Origin: Seohaeicola zhoushanensis
GTDB lineage: Bacteria > Pseudomonadota > Alphaproteobacteria > Rhodobacterales > Rhodobacteraceae
DNA: 42,985 nucleotides
Direction: 5' to 3'
Assembly: GCF_014656415.1 (NCBI RefSeq)
Contig: NZ_BNCJ01000021.1
Coordinates: 1 to 42,985, forward strand
Part shown: positions 26,323-36,040 of the stretch, piece after piece
Numbering within the stretch: position 1 is the first letter of the stretch
How the letters are laid out: each line of letters starts with the position of its first letter
Program-made: the position numbers and the translations under genes
The notes under the pieces: generated by a model
The model's database searches: none
Seen by the model: only the letters and a program-made list of their open reading frames with translations
Told to the model about the DNA's origin: nothing

Positions 26323-27087
26323 ATGCTCGAGATTTTTCTGCTGATGCTGGCAACATCGGTTCAGCAGGCGGCGGCGATCGACAACGGGTCGTCCGCGTCG
26401 CGGGTCGTCCCGTCGCCGGTGGTGGCCGAAGCGCCGGCCGTCGCGCAGACCGAGGCCCCCGCCGTCATTCCGACACCCGCGCCCGCGCCGCAGGGCACGG
26501 CCCTGAACCTGCCGGTCTTCCCGCCCGCACCCGCCGCCGCCCCGGCACAGCCCGCCACCGCCGCGCCGCAGCCGGTGGCCCCGGCGATCCTCGCGCCGCA
26601 ACCCTCAGCGCCGCAACCCTCAGTACCCCAGGCCGCCGCGCCACAGGCCCAGCTCGCCTTCCTCGCGCCCAGGACCCAGGCCGCCGCCCCCGCGCCGGCG
26701 GCCAATCTCGTCGCCGAACCGCAGGTGCCCTCGGGCCGCTTCCTGACCGCGCTCGAGGTGCGGCCGATCCTGAACGCCACCCGGTCGAACTGGATCGCGG
26801 TGCGCGAATACGGCGGCAAGGACCTGCTCTACGTCACCCACCTCTGGTCCTGGCGCTGCGGCCTGCTGGAAATCCGCATCGGCCTGAACGGCGCCGCGCC
26901 CGAGCCCTGGCCGCTGCCGCAATGCCATCTCGAGCAGCCGCAGGCGGCGGCGATCCTCGAAGGCGACGGCAACCCCTACCGCGAGTTCCCGCTGCGCACG
27001 GTCCAGCTGATCGAGGTGATGCTGACCTATGACGACCTCACCACCGACCGCGTCCGCTTCAACCGCGCCGGGGTGGTGATCCCCTGA
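26323..27087 (+). CDS. proline-rich exported protein
   Basis: The 254-residue protein begins with a hydrophobic signal-like segment (MLEIFLLMLATSVQQAAA), then a low-complexity linker of about 110 residues rich in Pro, Ala and Gln (repeated APQPSAPQPSVPQ). A compact C-terminal domain follows (about 140-254), with RFLTALEVRPILNATRSNWI, two cysteines (WRCGLLE, PQCHLE) that may pair, and strands near the end. The layout suits a wall- or envelope-spanning periplasmic protein. GGAGGTGATT stands before the ATG. I do not recognise the C-terminal domain. Confidence 0.72.
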   Translation: MLEIFLLMLATSVQQAAAIDNGSSASRVVPSPVVAEAPAVAQTEAPAVIPTPAPAPQGTALNLPVFPPAPAAAPAQPATAAPQPVAPAILAPQPSAPQPSVPQAAAPQAQLAFLAPRTQAAAPAPAANLVAEPQVPSGRFLTALEVRPILNATRSNWIAVREYGGKDLLYVTHLWSWRCGLLEIRIGLNGAAPEPWPLPQCHLEQPQAAAILEGDGNPYREFPLRTVQLIEVMLTYDDLTTDRVRFNRAGVVIP

Positions 27088-27116
27088 GACCGCGGCGCGC
27101 CGCCACCCCGCGCCGC

Positions 27117-27148
27117 GCCCCTGGCTTCTCTTCTTCAAAAATATCTCC
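27117..27148 (+). repeat. pyrimidine-rich intergenic element, copy C
   Basis: It reads GCCCCT, then GGCTTCTCTTCTTCAAAAAT, then ATCTCC. It begins 29 bases after the proline-rich gene's stop and matches copy B (13188-13218) at all but one of the first 27 positions. Like copy B it is in a convergent gap and in sense orientation to the gene upstream of it. Confidence 0.6.
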
Positions 27149-27175
27149 GGGGGTGAATTGGCCGCCAGGCCAAGA

Positions 27176-27190
27176 GGGGGCAGCGCCCCC
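27176..27190. repeat. 15-base GC palindrome, copy 2
   Basis: GGGGGCAGCGCCCCC, identical to the copy at 43-57. It stands in the gap just downstream of the GST gene (minus strand). Confidence 0.5.
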
Positions 27191-27224
27191 AACCCGGCGC
27201 CACGCGCCGGCGCGGTGCAATCGC

Positions 27225-27902
27225 TCAGCCGTCGCGCAGGCGGGCGGGCATGGCCTCGGCATAGGGGAAGTAGCCGAAGAACGGTCGCGCCTCGGCGATC
27301 ACCCGCGCCACCGCTGGCCGCTCCAGCAGCCGGTCCAAATAGGCCGGGACGGCGTCGCGCCGGCCCCAGGGCTCAACGATCCCGGCATAGAACAGCGCCG
27401 GCATGGCGGCGCAATCGGCCAGGGTGAAGGCCGCGCCGCAGGCCCAGGCGCGCGACGCCATCCGGGTCTCGACCATGCCATAGGCCACCTGCAGCTGCGC
27501 CCGCGCCTCGGCCACGCCGAAGGGGTCGCGGTCCTTCTCCGGGCGCAGCCGGTCGGTCACGATCTTCTGCATCGGCTGGTGGACGTAGAGGTCGAAGAAA
27601 CGGTCCCAGAGCCGCACCTCCAGCGCCGCCTCCGGAGCGGCCGGCAGCAGCGGTTCGGGGCCTGGATAGTGGCGGTCGAGATACTCCAGGATGATCGTCG
27701 TCTCGGGCACCACCTCGCCGCGCGCCTCGTCGATCAGCAGCGGCATCTTGCCGACCGGCCAGCGGTCGAGATGCGCCGCCCGCGCGGCATCGTCGCCGAG
27801 GTCGAGCAGCCGCGCCTCGAAAGGCGTGCCGGCTTCGTAAAGCGCCACCAGCACCTTCCAGCAGAAGGAGGCCAGCGGATGCGAATGCAGGATCAGCGTC
27901 AC
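27225..27902 (-). CDS. glutathione S-transferase family protein
   Basis: The 225-residue protein has the thioredoxin-like N-terminal domain (1-80, with LILHSHPLASFCWKV, a KMPLLIDEARGEVVPET stretch containing the cis-proline, and IILEYLD) and the all-helical C-terminal domain (90-225, with FTLADCAAMPAL). Such enzymes conjugate or reduce substrates with glutathione. The substrate cannot be told from sequence. It starts with GTG, which overlaps the stop of the upstream gene (GTGA), so the two are coupled. Confidence 0.88.
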   Translation of the reverse strand: MTLILHSHPLASFCWKVLVALYEAGTPFEARLLDLGDDAARAAHLDRWPVGKMPLLIDEARGEVVPETTIILEYLDRHYPGPEPLLPAAPEAALEVRLWDRFFDLYVHQPMQKIVTDRLRPEKDRDPFGVAEARAQLQVAYGMVETRMASRAWACGAAFTLADCAAMPALFYAGIVEPWGRRDAVPAYLDRLLERPAVARVIAEARPFFGYFPYAEAMPARLRDG

Positions 27903-28432
27903 GACAGGTAATCCGCGCCGCAGTCCTGGCCGATCCAGGGCGCATCCTCGGGGCGCACCACCTCGAAGCTCACCACGTAGAGCGGCTCGCCGCCGAACAG
28001 GGCCCGGATCGTCCAGGTGCCGGTCACCATCTCCTCGGGCAGGTCGAAGCTGTAGGCGTTGATCGAGGCGTCATCGCCGCCCAGCGTGGTGACATAGCTC
28101 TGATGCGTCATCCCCGAGCCGAGGAAGGGCGGATGCGTCACCTCGATGGTCACCGGATACATCTGCAAGCCCCCGGTCTCGGTGCGCACCCCGAAGGAGA
28201 GGCCTGCCTTCGCTGGCACCACCGGGCCATGCCAGCGGATCGGCGGGGTCACGGGCAGCAGGTCGACCCGCTGCGCCAGCGTGTCCGGTGCCTCGACCGA
28301 GTCGACCGAGGCCAGTTGGCAGAAGGCCCCGAATTCGAGCTTGAGCAGCGTATCCGCGCGATGCTCGACACCGCCGGCGCTCAGCGGCAGCGGCAGCAGG
28401 GCAAGGCAGAGCGGGGCGAGGCGGCGGATCAT
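27899..28432 (-). CDS. DUF3859-like exported protein
   Basis: The 177-residue protein starts with a signal peptide (MIRRLAPLCLALLPLPLSAGG), so it is probably periplasmic. The mature part is beta-rich, with FGVRTETGG, YPVTIEVTHPPF and FDLPEEMVTGTWTIRALFGG, which resembles the DUF3859 family found in Rhodobacterales. It contains cysteines near both ends. Function is unknown. Its stop overlaps the GST start by 4 bases, so the two share an operon. Confidence 0.7.
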   Translation of the reverse strand: MIRRLAPLCLALLPLPLSAGGVEHRADTLLKLEFGAFCQLASVDSVEAPDTLAQRVDLLPVTPPIRWHGPVVPAKAGLSFGVRTETGGLQMYPVTIEVTHPPFLGSGMTHQSYVTTLGGDDASINAYSFDLPEEMVTGTWTIRALFGGEPLYVVSFEVVRPEDAPWIGQDCGADYLS

Positions 28433-28755
28433 GGCCGCAGCAGGCGCCCGTTGCCCCCGCTTGTCAAGCGCGCCCCGGTCACAGCCCCGTGCGGCCGCGG
28501 TTTGCCGCTTGGGGGCAAGGCAGGGCGCTCTTTACCCGGCCGCAGGCCGGGCAGCGCCTGCCTGCCCCCCGGCAGGCGCTTTCAACCTCCCCGCCAGTGC
28601 CGCGGTCGCGCGCCTGACGCGCCGCCCGCCGCTGTCGCCGCGGTGCCCTGGCGCCCGCCCAGGCAGGCGCTGCCCGGCCTGCTCCGCCCTGAATGGCCAA
28701 AACAAAACCGCCCCCGGTTTCCCGGAGGCGGTTTCCAATCTCGGCGCCGAAAGCC
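28433..28755. other. hairpin-rich gap upstream of the DUF3859-like gene
   Basis: This 323-base gap is very GC-rich and has several stems: CCCGGCC/GGCCGGG around GCA (28535-28551) and a perfect 10-bp stem AGCGCCTGCC/GGCAGGCGCT (28553-28580) followed by TT. The arm GGCAGGCGCT recurs at 28662-28671. The pckA terminator lies at its right end. I see no gene in it. Confidence 0.5.
28704..28734 (-). terminator. pckA intrinsic terminator
   Basis: On the minus strand, AACCGCC pairs with GGCGGTT and the inner TCCGG pairs with CCGGG (one G-T pair) around GAAA, followed by TT and GTTTT. It begins about 22 bases after the pckA stop. Confidence 0.85.
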
Positions 28756-30354
<1,599 letters not shown>

Positions 30355-30682
30355 GCGGGTTAGTCTCCTTGGACGGCGCTGCAACTGGTGCGCGCTGGGG
30401 CGCTCGGGTGCCGTTACGGCGCTCATAACATGTCGCTGGAAGCAGTGAACAGGACGCTTTGGCACAGTTAGCGCCACCACGGCGATGTTTAGCGCAATCA
30501 TCCGTTTCGGGCTGTCAGGGGGTCGTGGCAGTTCTGCGACAATTCAGTCCTTTCTAACACTTTTTTGCCAGATTTGCGCCCTAACTCTTGGGTGATTCGC
30601 ACTTAAGGATTGATTCGAAAGGCCAAAGCAGCGATGTATTCAGGAAAAAGAAGCGAATAACGAGCAGCATAGGGGCATTCAG
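30355..30682. promoter_or_regulatory. pckA-chvI divergent regulatory region
   Basis: This 328-base gap has TTAGCGC twice (30468-30474 and 30489-30495), 21 bases apart or two helical turns, and GTGCCGTTACGGCGC (30409-30423), a partial palindrome. The region is AT-richer near chvI. The two heptamers may be a site for a regulator of pckA or chvI. I find no reliable -35/-10 pair. Confidence 0.4.
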
Positions 30683-31384
30683 ATGTCTAAGATCGCGTTG
30701 GTGGACGACGACAGGAACATCCTGACGTCCGTCTCCATGACTCTTGAAGCAGAAGGCTTCGAGGTCGAAACCTACAATGACGGACAGGCGGCGCTGGACG
30801 CGTTCAACAAGAAACTGCCGGACATGGCCGTGCTCGACATCAAGATGCCGCGCATGGACGGCATGGACCTGCTGCAGCGCCTGCGCCAGAAGACCCAGAT
30901 GCCGGTCATCTTCCTGACCTCGAAGGACGACGAGATCGACGAGGTTCTGGGCCTGCGCATGGGCGCCGACGACTACGTCAAGAAGCCGTTCAGCCAGCGC
31001 CTGCTGGTCGAACGCATCCGCGCGCTGCTGCGCCGCCAGGAAGCGGTCGAGGGCGATGCCACCGGCACCGGCCCCGAGGCCAAGGTGATGGAACGCGGCC
31101 ACCTGCGGATGGATCCGCTGCGCCACGCGGTCACCTGGAAGGGCAAGGACGTCTCGCTGACCGTCACGGAATTCCTTCTGCTTCAGGCACTTGCACAGCG
31201 TCCGGGCTTTGTTAAGTCGCGCGACCAGCTGATGGACGTCGCCTATGACGACCAGGTCTACGTCGACGACCGCACCATCGACAGCCACATCAAGCGTCTT
31301 CGCAAGAAGATGCGGACCGCCGACGATGATTTCTCGGCGATCGAGACTCTCTACGGGATCGGCTACCGCTACAACGAAGAATAG
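30683..31384 (+). CDS. chvI: response regulator ChvI
   Basis: This OmpR-family regulator is the partner of ChvG, known in rhizobia and related bacteria to govern envelope and acid responses, exopolysaccharide and central carbon genes. The receiver domain (1-115) has the acidic pocket Asp8-Asp9-Asp10, phospho-acceptor Asp52, Thr79 and the conserved Lys101 (VKKPF). The C-terminal winged helix (about 135-233) includes [14 protein letters not shown], the recognition helix. The 233-residue length fits. It is followed by chvG, about 10 bases after the stop. No exoR gene lies in the window. Confidence 0.92.
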   Translation: MSKIALVDDDRNILTSVSMTLEAEGFEVETYNDGQAALDAFNKKLPDMAVLDIKMPRMDGMDLLQRLRQKTQMPVIFLTSKDDEIDEVLGLRMGADDYVKKPFSQRLLVERIRALLRRQEAVEGDATGTGPEAKVMERGHLRMDPLRHAVTWKGKDVSLTVTEFLLLQALAQRPGFVKSRDQLMDVAYDDQVYVDDRTIDSHIKRLRKKMRTADDDFSAIETLYGIGYRYNEE

Positions 31385-31393
31385 TTGGCGTTG

Positions 31394-33118
31394 ATGAGCA
31401 TCGCCGAAAGGACCTTCGTGCGCGACCGGCCAACCTCTCGAAATCATCGCGGCGGCGACGTCGTTCTGGGCGACGACTGGGTCGCCCCGGACGCCGGCAT
31501 CGCCGATGAGCTGCGGGTCAAGCGCGCGCGGCGCAACTTCTTCTCGCTGAAGGGGTCGCCGCTCACCCGCAAGATCGTGATGTTCAACCTGATCGCCCTG
31601 ATCATCCTGGCGGCGGGCATCCTCTATCTGAACGACACCCGCGACAGCCTGGTGCGTCAGCGGGCCAATGCGCTCGTGGGCGAGACCGAGCTGATCGCCA
31701 ACGTCTTCGAGGCCAAGCTCGAAGAGGGCGCCTTCGGGACCGAGCAGGTCGACGCCGTCGCCGCGACGCTGGCGGGCCTCAGCCTGCGCAACGGCGTCGA
31801 GGTGCTGGTCTTCGACCGCAAGGGCGAGCTGCTGGGCCGCACCAAGGGCATCGGCCAGAGCGCCGCGCTCGACGCGCTGACGCCCGAGCCGAAGGGCCAC
31901 ACGCTCATCACCGACACGCTGACCCGGATCTGGCAGGGCACTGCCGGCCTGCTCGCCCCCAAGGAGCCGCGCGCCGCAGCACCGCTGGCCGAGCAGCTGA
32001 CCGCCGCCGTGCCCGCCGCGCTGACCGGCGGGACGATGGTGGAGACCGGGCTCGACACCGCCGGGGGCACCGTGCTCTCGGCCATCGCGCCGATCAAGCG
32101 GGGCGAGGTCGCGCTGGGCGCGGTCGCCGTCGCCAGCCCCTCGGGCGAGATCGATGCGCTGGTGCGCGGCGAACGCGAACGCGTGCTGCAGATGTTCGTC
32201 GTCGCCATCCTGGTCTCGATCGGCCTCTCGCTGGTGCTGGCCTCGACCATCGCCAACCCGCTGGCCGACCTGGCCGAGGCCGCCGAACTCGGCCGCGACC
32301 GCGACTCGCGCCGCATGAACCCCGGCCGCATCCGCATCCCCGACCTCTCGGCCCGCCCGGACGAGATCGGGCGGCTGAGCCGGGCGCTGCGCGGCATGGT
32401 CTCGGCGCTCTACAACCGCATCGACGGCAATGAACAGTTCGCCGCCGACGTGGCGCATGAGATCAAGAACCCGCTCGCCTCGCTGCAATCGGCTGTCGGC
32501 ACCCTGCGCATGGTCAAGCGCGACGACCAGCGCGAACGGCTGATGGACGTGATCGAACACGACGTGCGCCGGCTCGACCGGCTGGTGAGCGACATCTCCA
32601 ACGCCTCGCGCCTGGACGCAGAACTGGTGAAGGAGGAGGAGGAACCCTTCGACCTGCTCACCATGCTGAAGAACCTCAACCAGTATCTGGGCGAGGACGC
32701 GCAGGCCAAGGGCATCGACTATATCACCGACCTGCCCGCCGGGCAGATCGTTATCCACGGGCTCGAGGCGCGGCTGGCGCAGGTCTTCGTCAACCTCATC
32801 ACCAACGCGATCTCCTTCTGCGAGGAGGGCGACGCCATCCGCGTCTGGGCCCGCCAGCGGCAGAACCGCGTGCTGGTCGTGGTCGAGGATACCGGCCCCG
32901 GCATCCCGGACGAGGCGCTCAACAAGGTGTTCAAGCGCTTCTACTCGCAGCGTCCGGCCGAGCATTTCGGCAACAACTCGGGCCTTGGCCTGGCGATCTC
33001 CAAGCAGATCGTCGAGGCGCATGGCGGCGTCATCTGGGCCGAGAACATCCGCCCGACCGAGGCCGACATCACCTCGGAACCGCTGGGGGCGCGGTTTGTC
33101 GTCGGCCTCCCGGTCTGA
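31394..33118 (+). CDS. chvG: sensor histidine kinase ChvG
   Basis: The 574-residue kinase has a long basic cytoplasmic N-terminus, a span at about 59-78, a periplasmic sensing domain (about 80-258), a second span (IVVAILVSIGLSLV-like, near 262-282) and a HAMP linker. The phospho-acceptor is His355 (DVAHEIKNPLASLQS), with the N box (NLITNAISF), G1 (DTGPGIPDEA) and G2 (GLGLAISKQIV). The ATG at 31394 is used; a TTG nine bases earlier is an alternative, and neither has a strong ribosome site. The kinase should phosphorylate ChvI. Confidence 0.9.
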   Translation: MSIAERTFVRDRPTSRNHRGGDVVLGDDWVAPDAGIADELRVKRARRNFFSLKGSPLTRKIVMFNLIALIILAAGILYLNDTRDSLVRQRANALVGETELIANVFEAKLEEGAFGTEQVDAVAATLAGLSLRNGVEVLVFDRKGELLGRTKGIGQSAALDALTPEPKGHTLITDTLTRIWQGTAGLLAPKEPRAAAPLAEQLTAAVPAALTGGTMVETGLDTAGGTVLSAIAPIKRGEVALGAVAVASPSGEIDALVRGERERVLQMFVVAILVSIGLSLVLASTIANPLADLAEAAELGRDRDSRRMNPGRIRIPDLSARPDEIGRLSRALRGMVSALYNRIDGNEQFAADVAHEIKNPLASLQSAVGTLRMVKRDDQRERLMDVIEHDVRRLDRLVSDISNASRLDAELVKEEEEPFDLLTMLKNLNQYLGEDAQAKGIDYITDLPAGQIVIHGLEARLAQVFVNLITNAISFCEEGDAIRVWARQRQNRVLVVVEDTGPGIPDEALNKVFKRFYSQRPAEHFGNNSGLGLAISKQIVEAHGGVIWAENIRPTEADITSEPLGARFVVGLPV

Positions 33119-33548
33119 CGGCGCAGCGCCCCTCACGCTCCACGCCAGCTGTGTCGCGCTCGACGGGCGCGGCCTGCTGATCCTGGGCGCCTCGGGCAGC
33201 GGCAAGTCGGGCCTCGCGCTGGCGCTGATGGCGCATGGCGCGCGGCTGGTGGCCGACGACCGCACCATCCTGGCCCGCGAAGGCGAGGCGCTGATCGCCT
33301 CCTGCCCGGCACCGCTCTCGGGCCTGATCGAGGCGCGCGGCATCGGCCTGCTGAACGCCGAGCCGGCCGGGCCGGTGCCGGTGATCCTGGCGGCAGATCT
33401 TGACGCCGAGGAAACCGAGCGGCTGCCAACGCCGCATCACATCTGCTTGCACGGCCTCGATATTCCCTTGCTTCGGGCAGCAAAAATGCCACATCTGGCA
33501 CCGGCCCTCCTGCAGTTCCTCAGGGCAGGCCGACGGGACACGCCATGA
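33096..33548 (+). CDS. hprK: HPr kinase/phosphorylase, short alphaproteobacterial type
   Basis: HprK phosphorylates Ser46 of HPr and can reverse this. The product (about 150 residues) has only the kinase half: P-loop GASGSGKS (31-38), the catalytic pair Asp54-Asp55 (LVADDR), and the signature [11 protein letters not shown]. The N-terminal domain of Firmicute HprK is absent, as usual in this group. The likely start is TTG at 33096, giving 23 bases of overlap with chvG; no ATG or GTG fits, so this start is uncertain. Its stop overlaps rapZ by 4 bases. Confidence 0.85.
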   Translation: MSSASRSDGAAPLTLHASCVALDGRGLLILGASGSGKSGLALALMAHGARLVADDRTILAREGEALIASCPAPLSGLIEARGIGLLNAEPAGPVPVILAADLDAEETERLPTPHHICLHGLDIPLLRAAKMPHLAPALLQFLRAGRRDTP

Positions 33549-34426
33549 CGCCGGCAAAGACACAACTGGTTCTTGTCACCGGCCCTTCCGGGGCCGGCCG
33601 CTCGACCGCGATCCACGCGCTCGAGGACATCGGCTTCGAGACCATCGACAACCTGCCCATGCGCCTGGTGCCGCGCCTGCTCGATGGCGGGGCCGAGCGC
33701 CCGCTGGCCCTGGGCATCGACGCCCGCACCCGCGATTTCTCGGCCGCCGGCCTCTTGCAGCTGATCGACGAACTGGCCGCGCGCGGCGATACCGAGCTGA
33801 CGCTGCTCTACCTCGACTGCCGCCGCGACGTGCTGCTGCGCCGCTATTCCGAGACCCGCCGCCGCCACCCGCTGGCCCCCGCCGAGAGCCCCGAGACCGG
33901 CGTCGCGCGCGAGCTCGACCTGCTGGGCGCGATCCGCGACCGGGCCGACACGCTGATCGACACCTCCGACCTGAACGTGCACGAACTCAAGGCCGAGGTC
34001 GCCCGCTGGATCGCACCCGAGAGCCGCACCGGCCTCGCGCTCACCATCCAGTCGTTCAGCTACAAGCGCGGCTTGCCGCGCGCCATCGACATGGTCTTCG
34101 ACTGCCGCTTCCTGGCGAACCCCTACTGGGTACCGGGCCTGCGCGCCTTCGACGGGCGCGATGCCCAGGTCGCGGCGCATGTGCGGGCCGACCCGCGGTT
34201 CGAGGGCTTCTTCGACCGGGTCGTCGACATGACCCGTTTCCTGCTGCCGGCCTTCGTGGCCGAGGGCAAGGCGCACCTGGCCATCGCGTTCGGCTGCACC
34301 GGCGGGCAACACCGTTCGGTCGTTCTCGCCGAAACCCTGGCCAAGACCCTTGCGGAGGACGGACAGCAAGTGTCAATTAGGCATCGCGAGCTTGAAGGGC
34401 GAGCTACGGAAGAGAGCAGGGCGTGA
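33545..34426 (+). CDS. rapZ: RNase adapter protein RapZ
   Basis: The 293-residue protein has the P-loop GPSGAGRS (13-20), LYLDCR, the RRHPLAP motif and the C-terminal RapZ signature with [11 protein letters not shown]. In enterobacteria RapZ binds glucosamine-6-phosphate and guides RNase E to small RNAs that control GlmS. In alphaproteobacteria the role is less known, but the placement between hprK and the PTS genes is conserved. The ATG overlaps hprK by 4 bases, and its own stop overlaps the manX start (GTGA). Confidence 0.93.
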   Translation: MTPAKTQLVLVTGPSGAGRSTAIHALEDIGFETIDNLPMRLVPRLLDGGAERPLALGIDARTRDFSAAGLLQLIDELAARGDTELTLLYLDCRRDVLLRRYSETRRRHPLAPAESPETGVARELDLLGAIRDRADTLIDTSDLNVHELKAEVARWIAPESRTGLALTIQSFSYKRGLPRAIDMVFDCRFLANPYWVPGLRAFDGRDAQVAAHVRADPRFEGFFDRVVDMTRFLLPAFVAEGKAHLAIAFGCTGGQHRSVVLAETLAKTLAEDGQQVSIRHRELEGRATEESRA

Positions 34427-34833
34427 TCGGTATTGTCATTGTCGCTCATGGCGGGCTGGCCAAGGAATACCTGGCCGCCATGGAGCATGTGGTCGGGCAC
34501 CAGCCCGGTCTTCGCGCCGTGTCGATCGAAGTCGACCACGACCGCGCCGCAAAGGAGAAGGAGATCTGCGCCGCCGCCGATGCCGTCGATATCGGTGACG
34601 GAGTGGTGGTGGTGACCGACCTCTTCGGCGGGTCGCCGTCGAACCTTTCGCTGCTGGCCTGCCGCCCCGACAACCGGCGCATCCTCTATGGCGCCAACCT
34701 TCCCATGTTGATCAAACTGGCGAAAAGCCGCCAGTTGCCGGTGGCCGAGGCCGTGCGCAACGCGATGGACGCGGGTAAAAAATACATCAACACCCAGATC
34801 ATCACGTCCGATCCTCCCACGGTTACCAAATGA
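34423..34833 (+). CDS. manX: PTS EIIA component, mannose family
   Basis: The 136-residue protein is the EIIA-Man type: it has His9 in [13 protein letters not shown], the predicted phosphate carrier, and [10 protein letters not shown] (about 66-75). It receives phosphate from HPr. No EIIB, EIIC or EIID gene is in the window, so here it is more likely a regulator than a sugar transporter part. It starts with GTG overlapping the rapZ stop, and its stop overlaps ptsH by 4 bases. Confidence 0.88.
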   Translation: MIGIVIVAHGGLAKEYLAAMEHVVGHQPGLRAVSIEVDHDRAAKEKEICAAADAVDIGDGVVVVTDLFGGSPSNLSLLACRPDNRRILYGANLPMLIKLAKSRQLPVAEAVRNAMDAGKKYINTQIITSDPPTVTK

Positions 34834-35099
34834 CACGTCGCACCCTGAAAATAGTGAATGAAAAGGGGCTGCACGCGCGCGCGTCGGCCAAGCTGGTCGA
34901 GGTGGTCGAGGCCTTTGACGCAAGGGCAGAGGTGTCGCGCGACGGGTTGTCCGCGTCCGGTGATAGTATTATGGGCCTTCTCATGCTCGCGGCTTCGAAG
35001 GGAACGACTATTGACGTCGAGACCTCCGGGCCGGATGCTGAAGCTCTCGCCGACGCGATCGAGTCCCTTGTGGCGGACAAGTTCGGCGAAGGGTTCTGA
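34830..35099 (+). CDS. ptsH: phosphocarrier protein HPr
   Basis: The 89-residue protein carries the phosphate site His15 (GLHARASAKL) and the regulatory Ser46 (GDSIMGLLML), the target of HprK. The pair of sites means both phosphotransfer and kinase control are possible. EI (ptsI/ptsP) is not in the window. It ends the coupled run hprK-rapZ-manX-ptsH. Confidence 0.92.
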   Translation: MTRRTLKIVNEKGLHARASAKLVEVVEAFDARAEVSRDGLSASGDSIMGLLMLAASKGTTIDVETSGPDAEALADAIESLVADKFGEGF

Positions 35100-35137
35100 C
35101 CGCCGGAGGGGCCGGCAGAACGTTGGGGGTGGCAAGA

Positions 35138-36028
35138 GTGGTGGACACCGCACAGGACGGTCCGGGGCATGGCGCTGCCGAGACGCAGTCGACCAACGGC
35201 GAGATCTATGACCGCCGTACGCTGACCTACGCGAATTCCTTCGACGACCGTTGGACCTCGCTGGCGATCAAGGCCATCGAGTGGATGACCGGCAAGTTGA
35301 CCATCCTGCGCATGGTCAACAAGTTCGAGAAGACCAACGCCGACTATCGCGGCCAGAAGTTCTGGAAGGGCGCGCTCGACGTCATGGGGATCGACCTGCA
35401 GACCCCGGCCGAGCAGATCGCCAACATTCCCAAGGAAGGCCCCGTGGTGGTGGTGGCGAATCATCCGCACGGCATGGTCGACGGGATGATCCTGGCCGAG
35501 CTGATCGGCCGCGTGCGGCAGGACTATCGCATCCTCACCCGATCGGTGCTGACCGGCCTCGACGAGGCGGCGACCTCGTTCATGATTCCGGTGCCCTTCC
35601 CGCATGACCCCGAAGCGCAGCGCAAGATGGTCGAGATGCGTGCCAAGGCGATGGCGCATCTGGCGCAGGGCGGCGTCGTGGCGCTGTTCCCCTCGGGCGT
35701 GGTGATGTCGTCCGACAGCTGGTTCGGTCCCGCGATCGAGCGCGAGTGGAACCTCTTCACCGCCAAGATGATCCGCAAGTCGGGCGCGAAGGTGGTGCCG
35801 ATCCACTTCCACGGCCACAACTCGCGCTGGTATCTCATCGCCAACCGCGTTTCGCCGATCCTGCGGCAGGGCCTGCTGCTGCACGAGATCGTGCGCTCGT
35901 GCAACAAGCCCAACGCGCCGGTGATCGGCGAGGTGGTGCCCGATGACCGCATGGCGCAGCTCGAGACCGACCCGCGCGGCTTCCTCGCCTGGCTGCGCGA
36001 TCACACGCTGCGGCTCGGCGGGCGCTAG
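35138..36028 (+). CDS. lysophospholipid acyltransferase-like protein
   Basis: The 296-residue protein has an acyltransferase-like core: NHPHGMVDG (His109, Asp115) and FPSG (184-187) resemble the NHx4-5D and FPEG blocks of the PlsC/LPLAT family. It should transfer an acyl chain to a lysophospholipid or related lipid. The start is uncertain: TTG at 35123, or GTG at 35129, 35138 or 35141 are all in frame; I chose 35138 because GGGGGTGG lies just upstream. It follows ptsH by 38 bases on the same strand and may be cotranscribed. A link to phosphatidylcholine or ornithine-lipid remodelling is a guess. Confidence 0.75.
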   Translation: MVDTAQDGPGHGAAETQSTNGEIYDRRTLTYANSFDDRWTSLAIKAIEWMTGKLTILRMVNKFEKTNADYRGQKFWKGALDVMGIDLQTPAEQIANIPKEGPVVVVANHPHGMVDGMILAELIGRVRQDYRILTRSVLTGLDEAATSFMIPVPFPHDPEAQRKMVEMRAKAMAHLAQGGVVALFPSGVVMSSDSWFGPAIEREWNLFTAKMIRKSGAKVVPIHFHGHNSRWYLIANRVSPILRQGLLLHEIVRSCNKPNAPVIGEVVPDDRMAQLETDPRGFLAWLRDHTLRLGGR

Positions 36029-36040
36029 AACCGGGGCCGT

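Noticed and set aside
30581-33343. Very long open frame (920 codons) antisense to chvI and chvG
   Set aside because: The sense strand carries complete, motif-verified ChvI and ChvG. High GC makes long antisense frames common, and this product has no recognisable domain.
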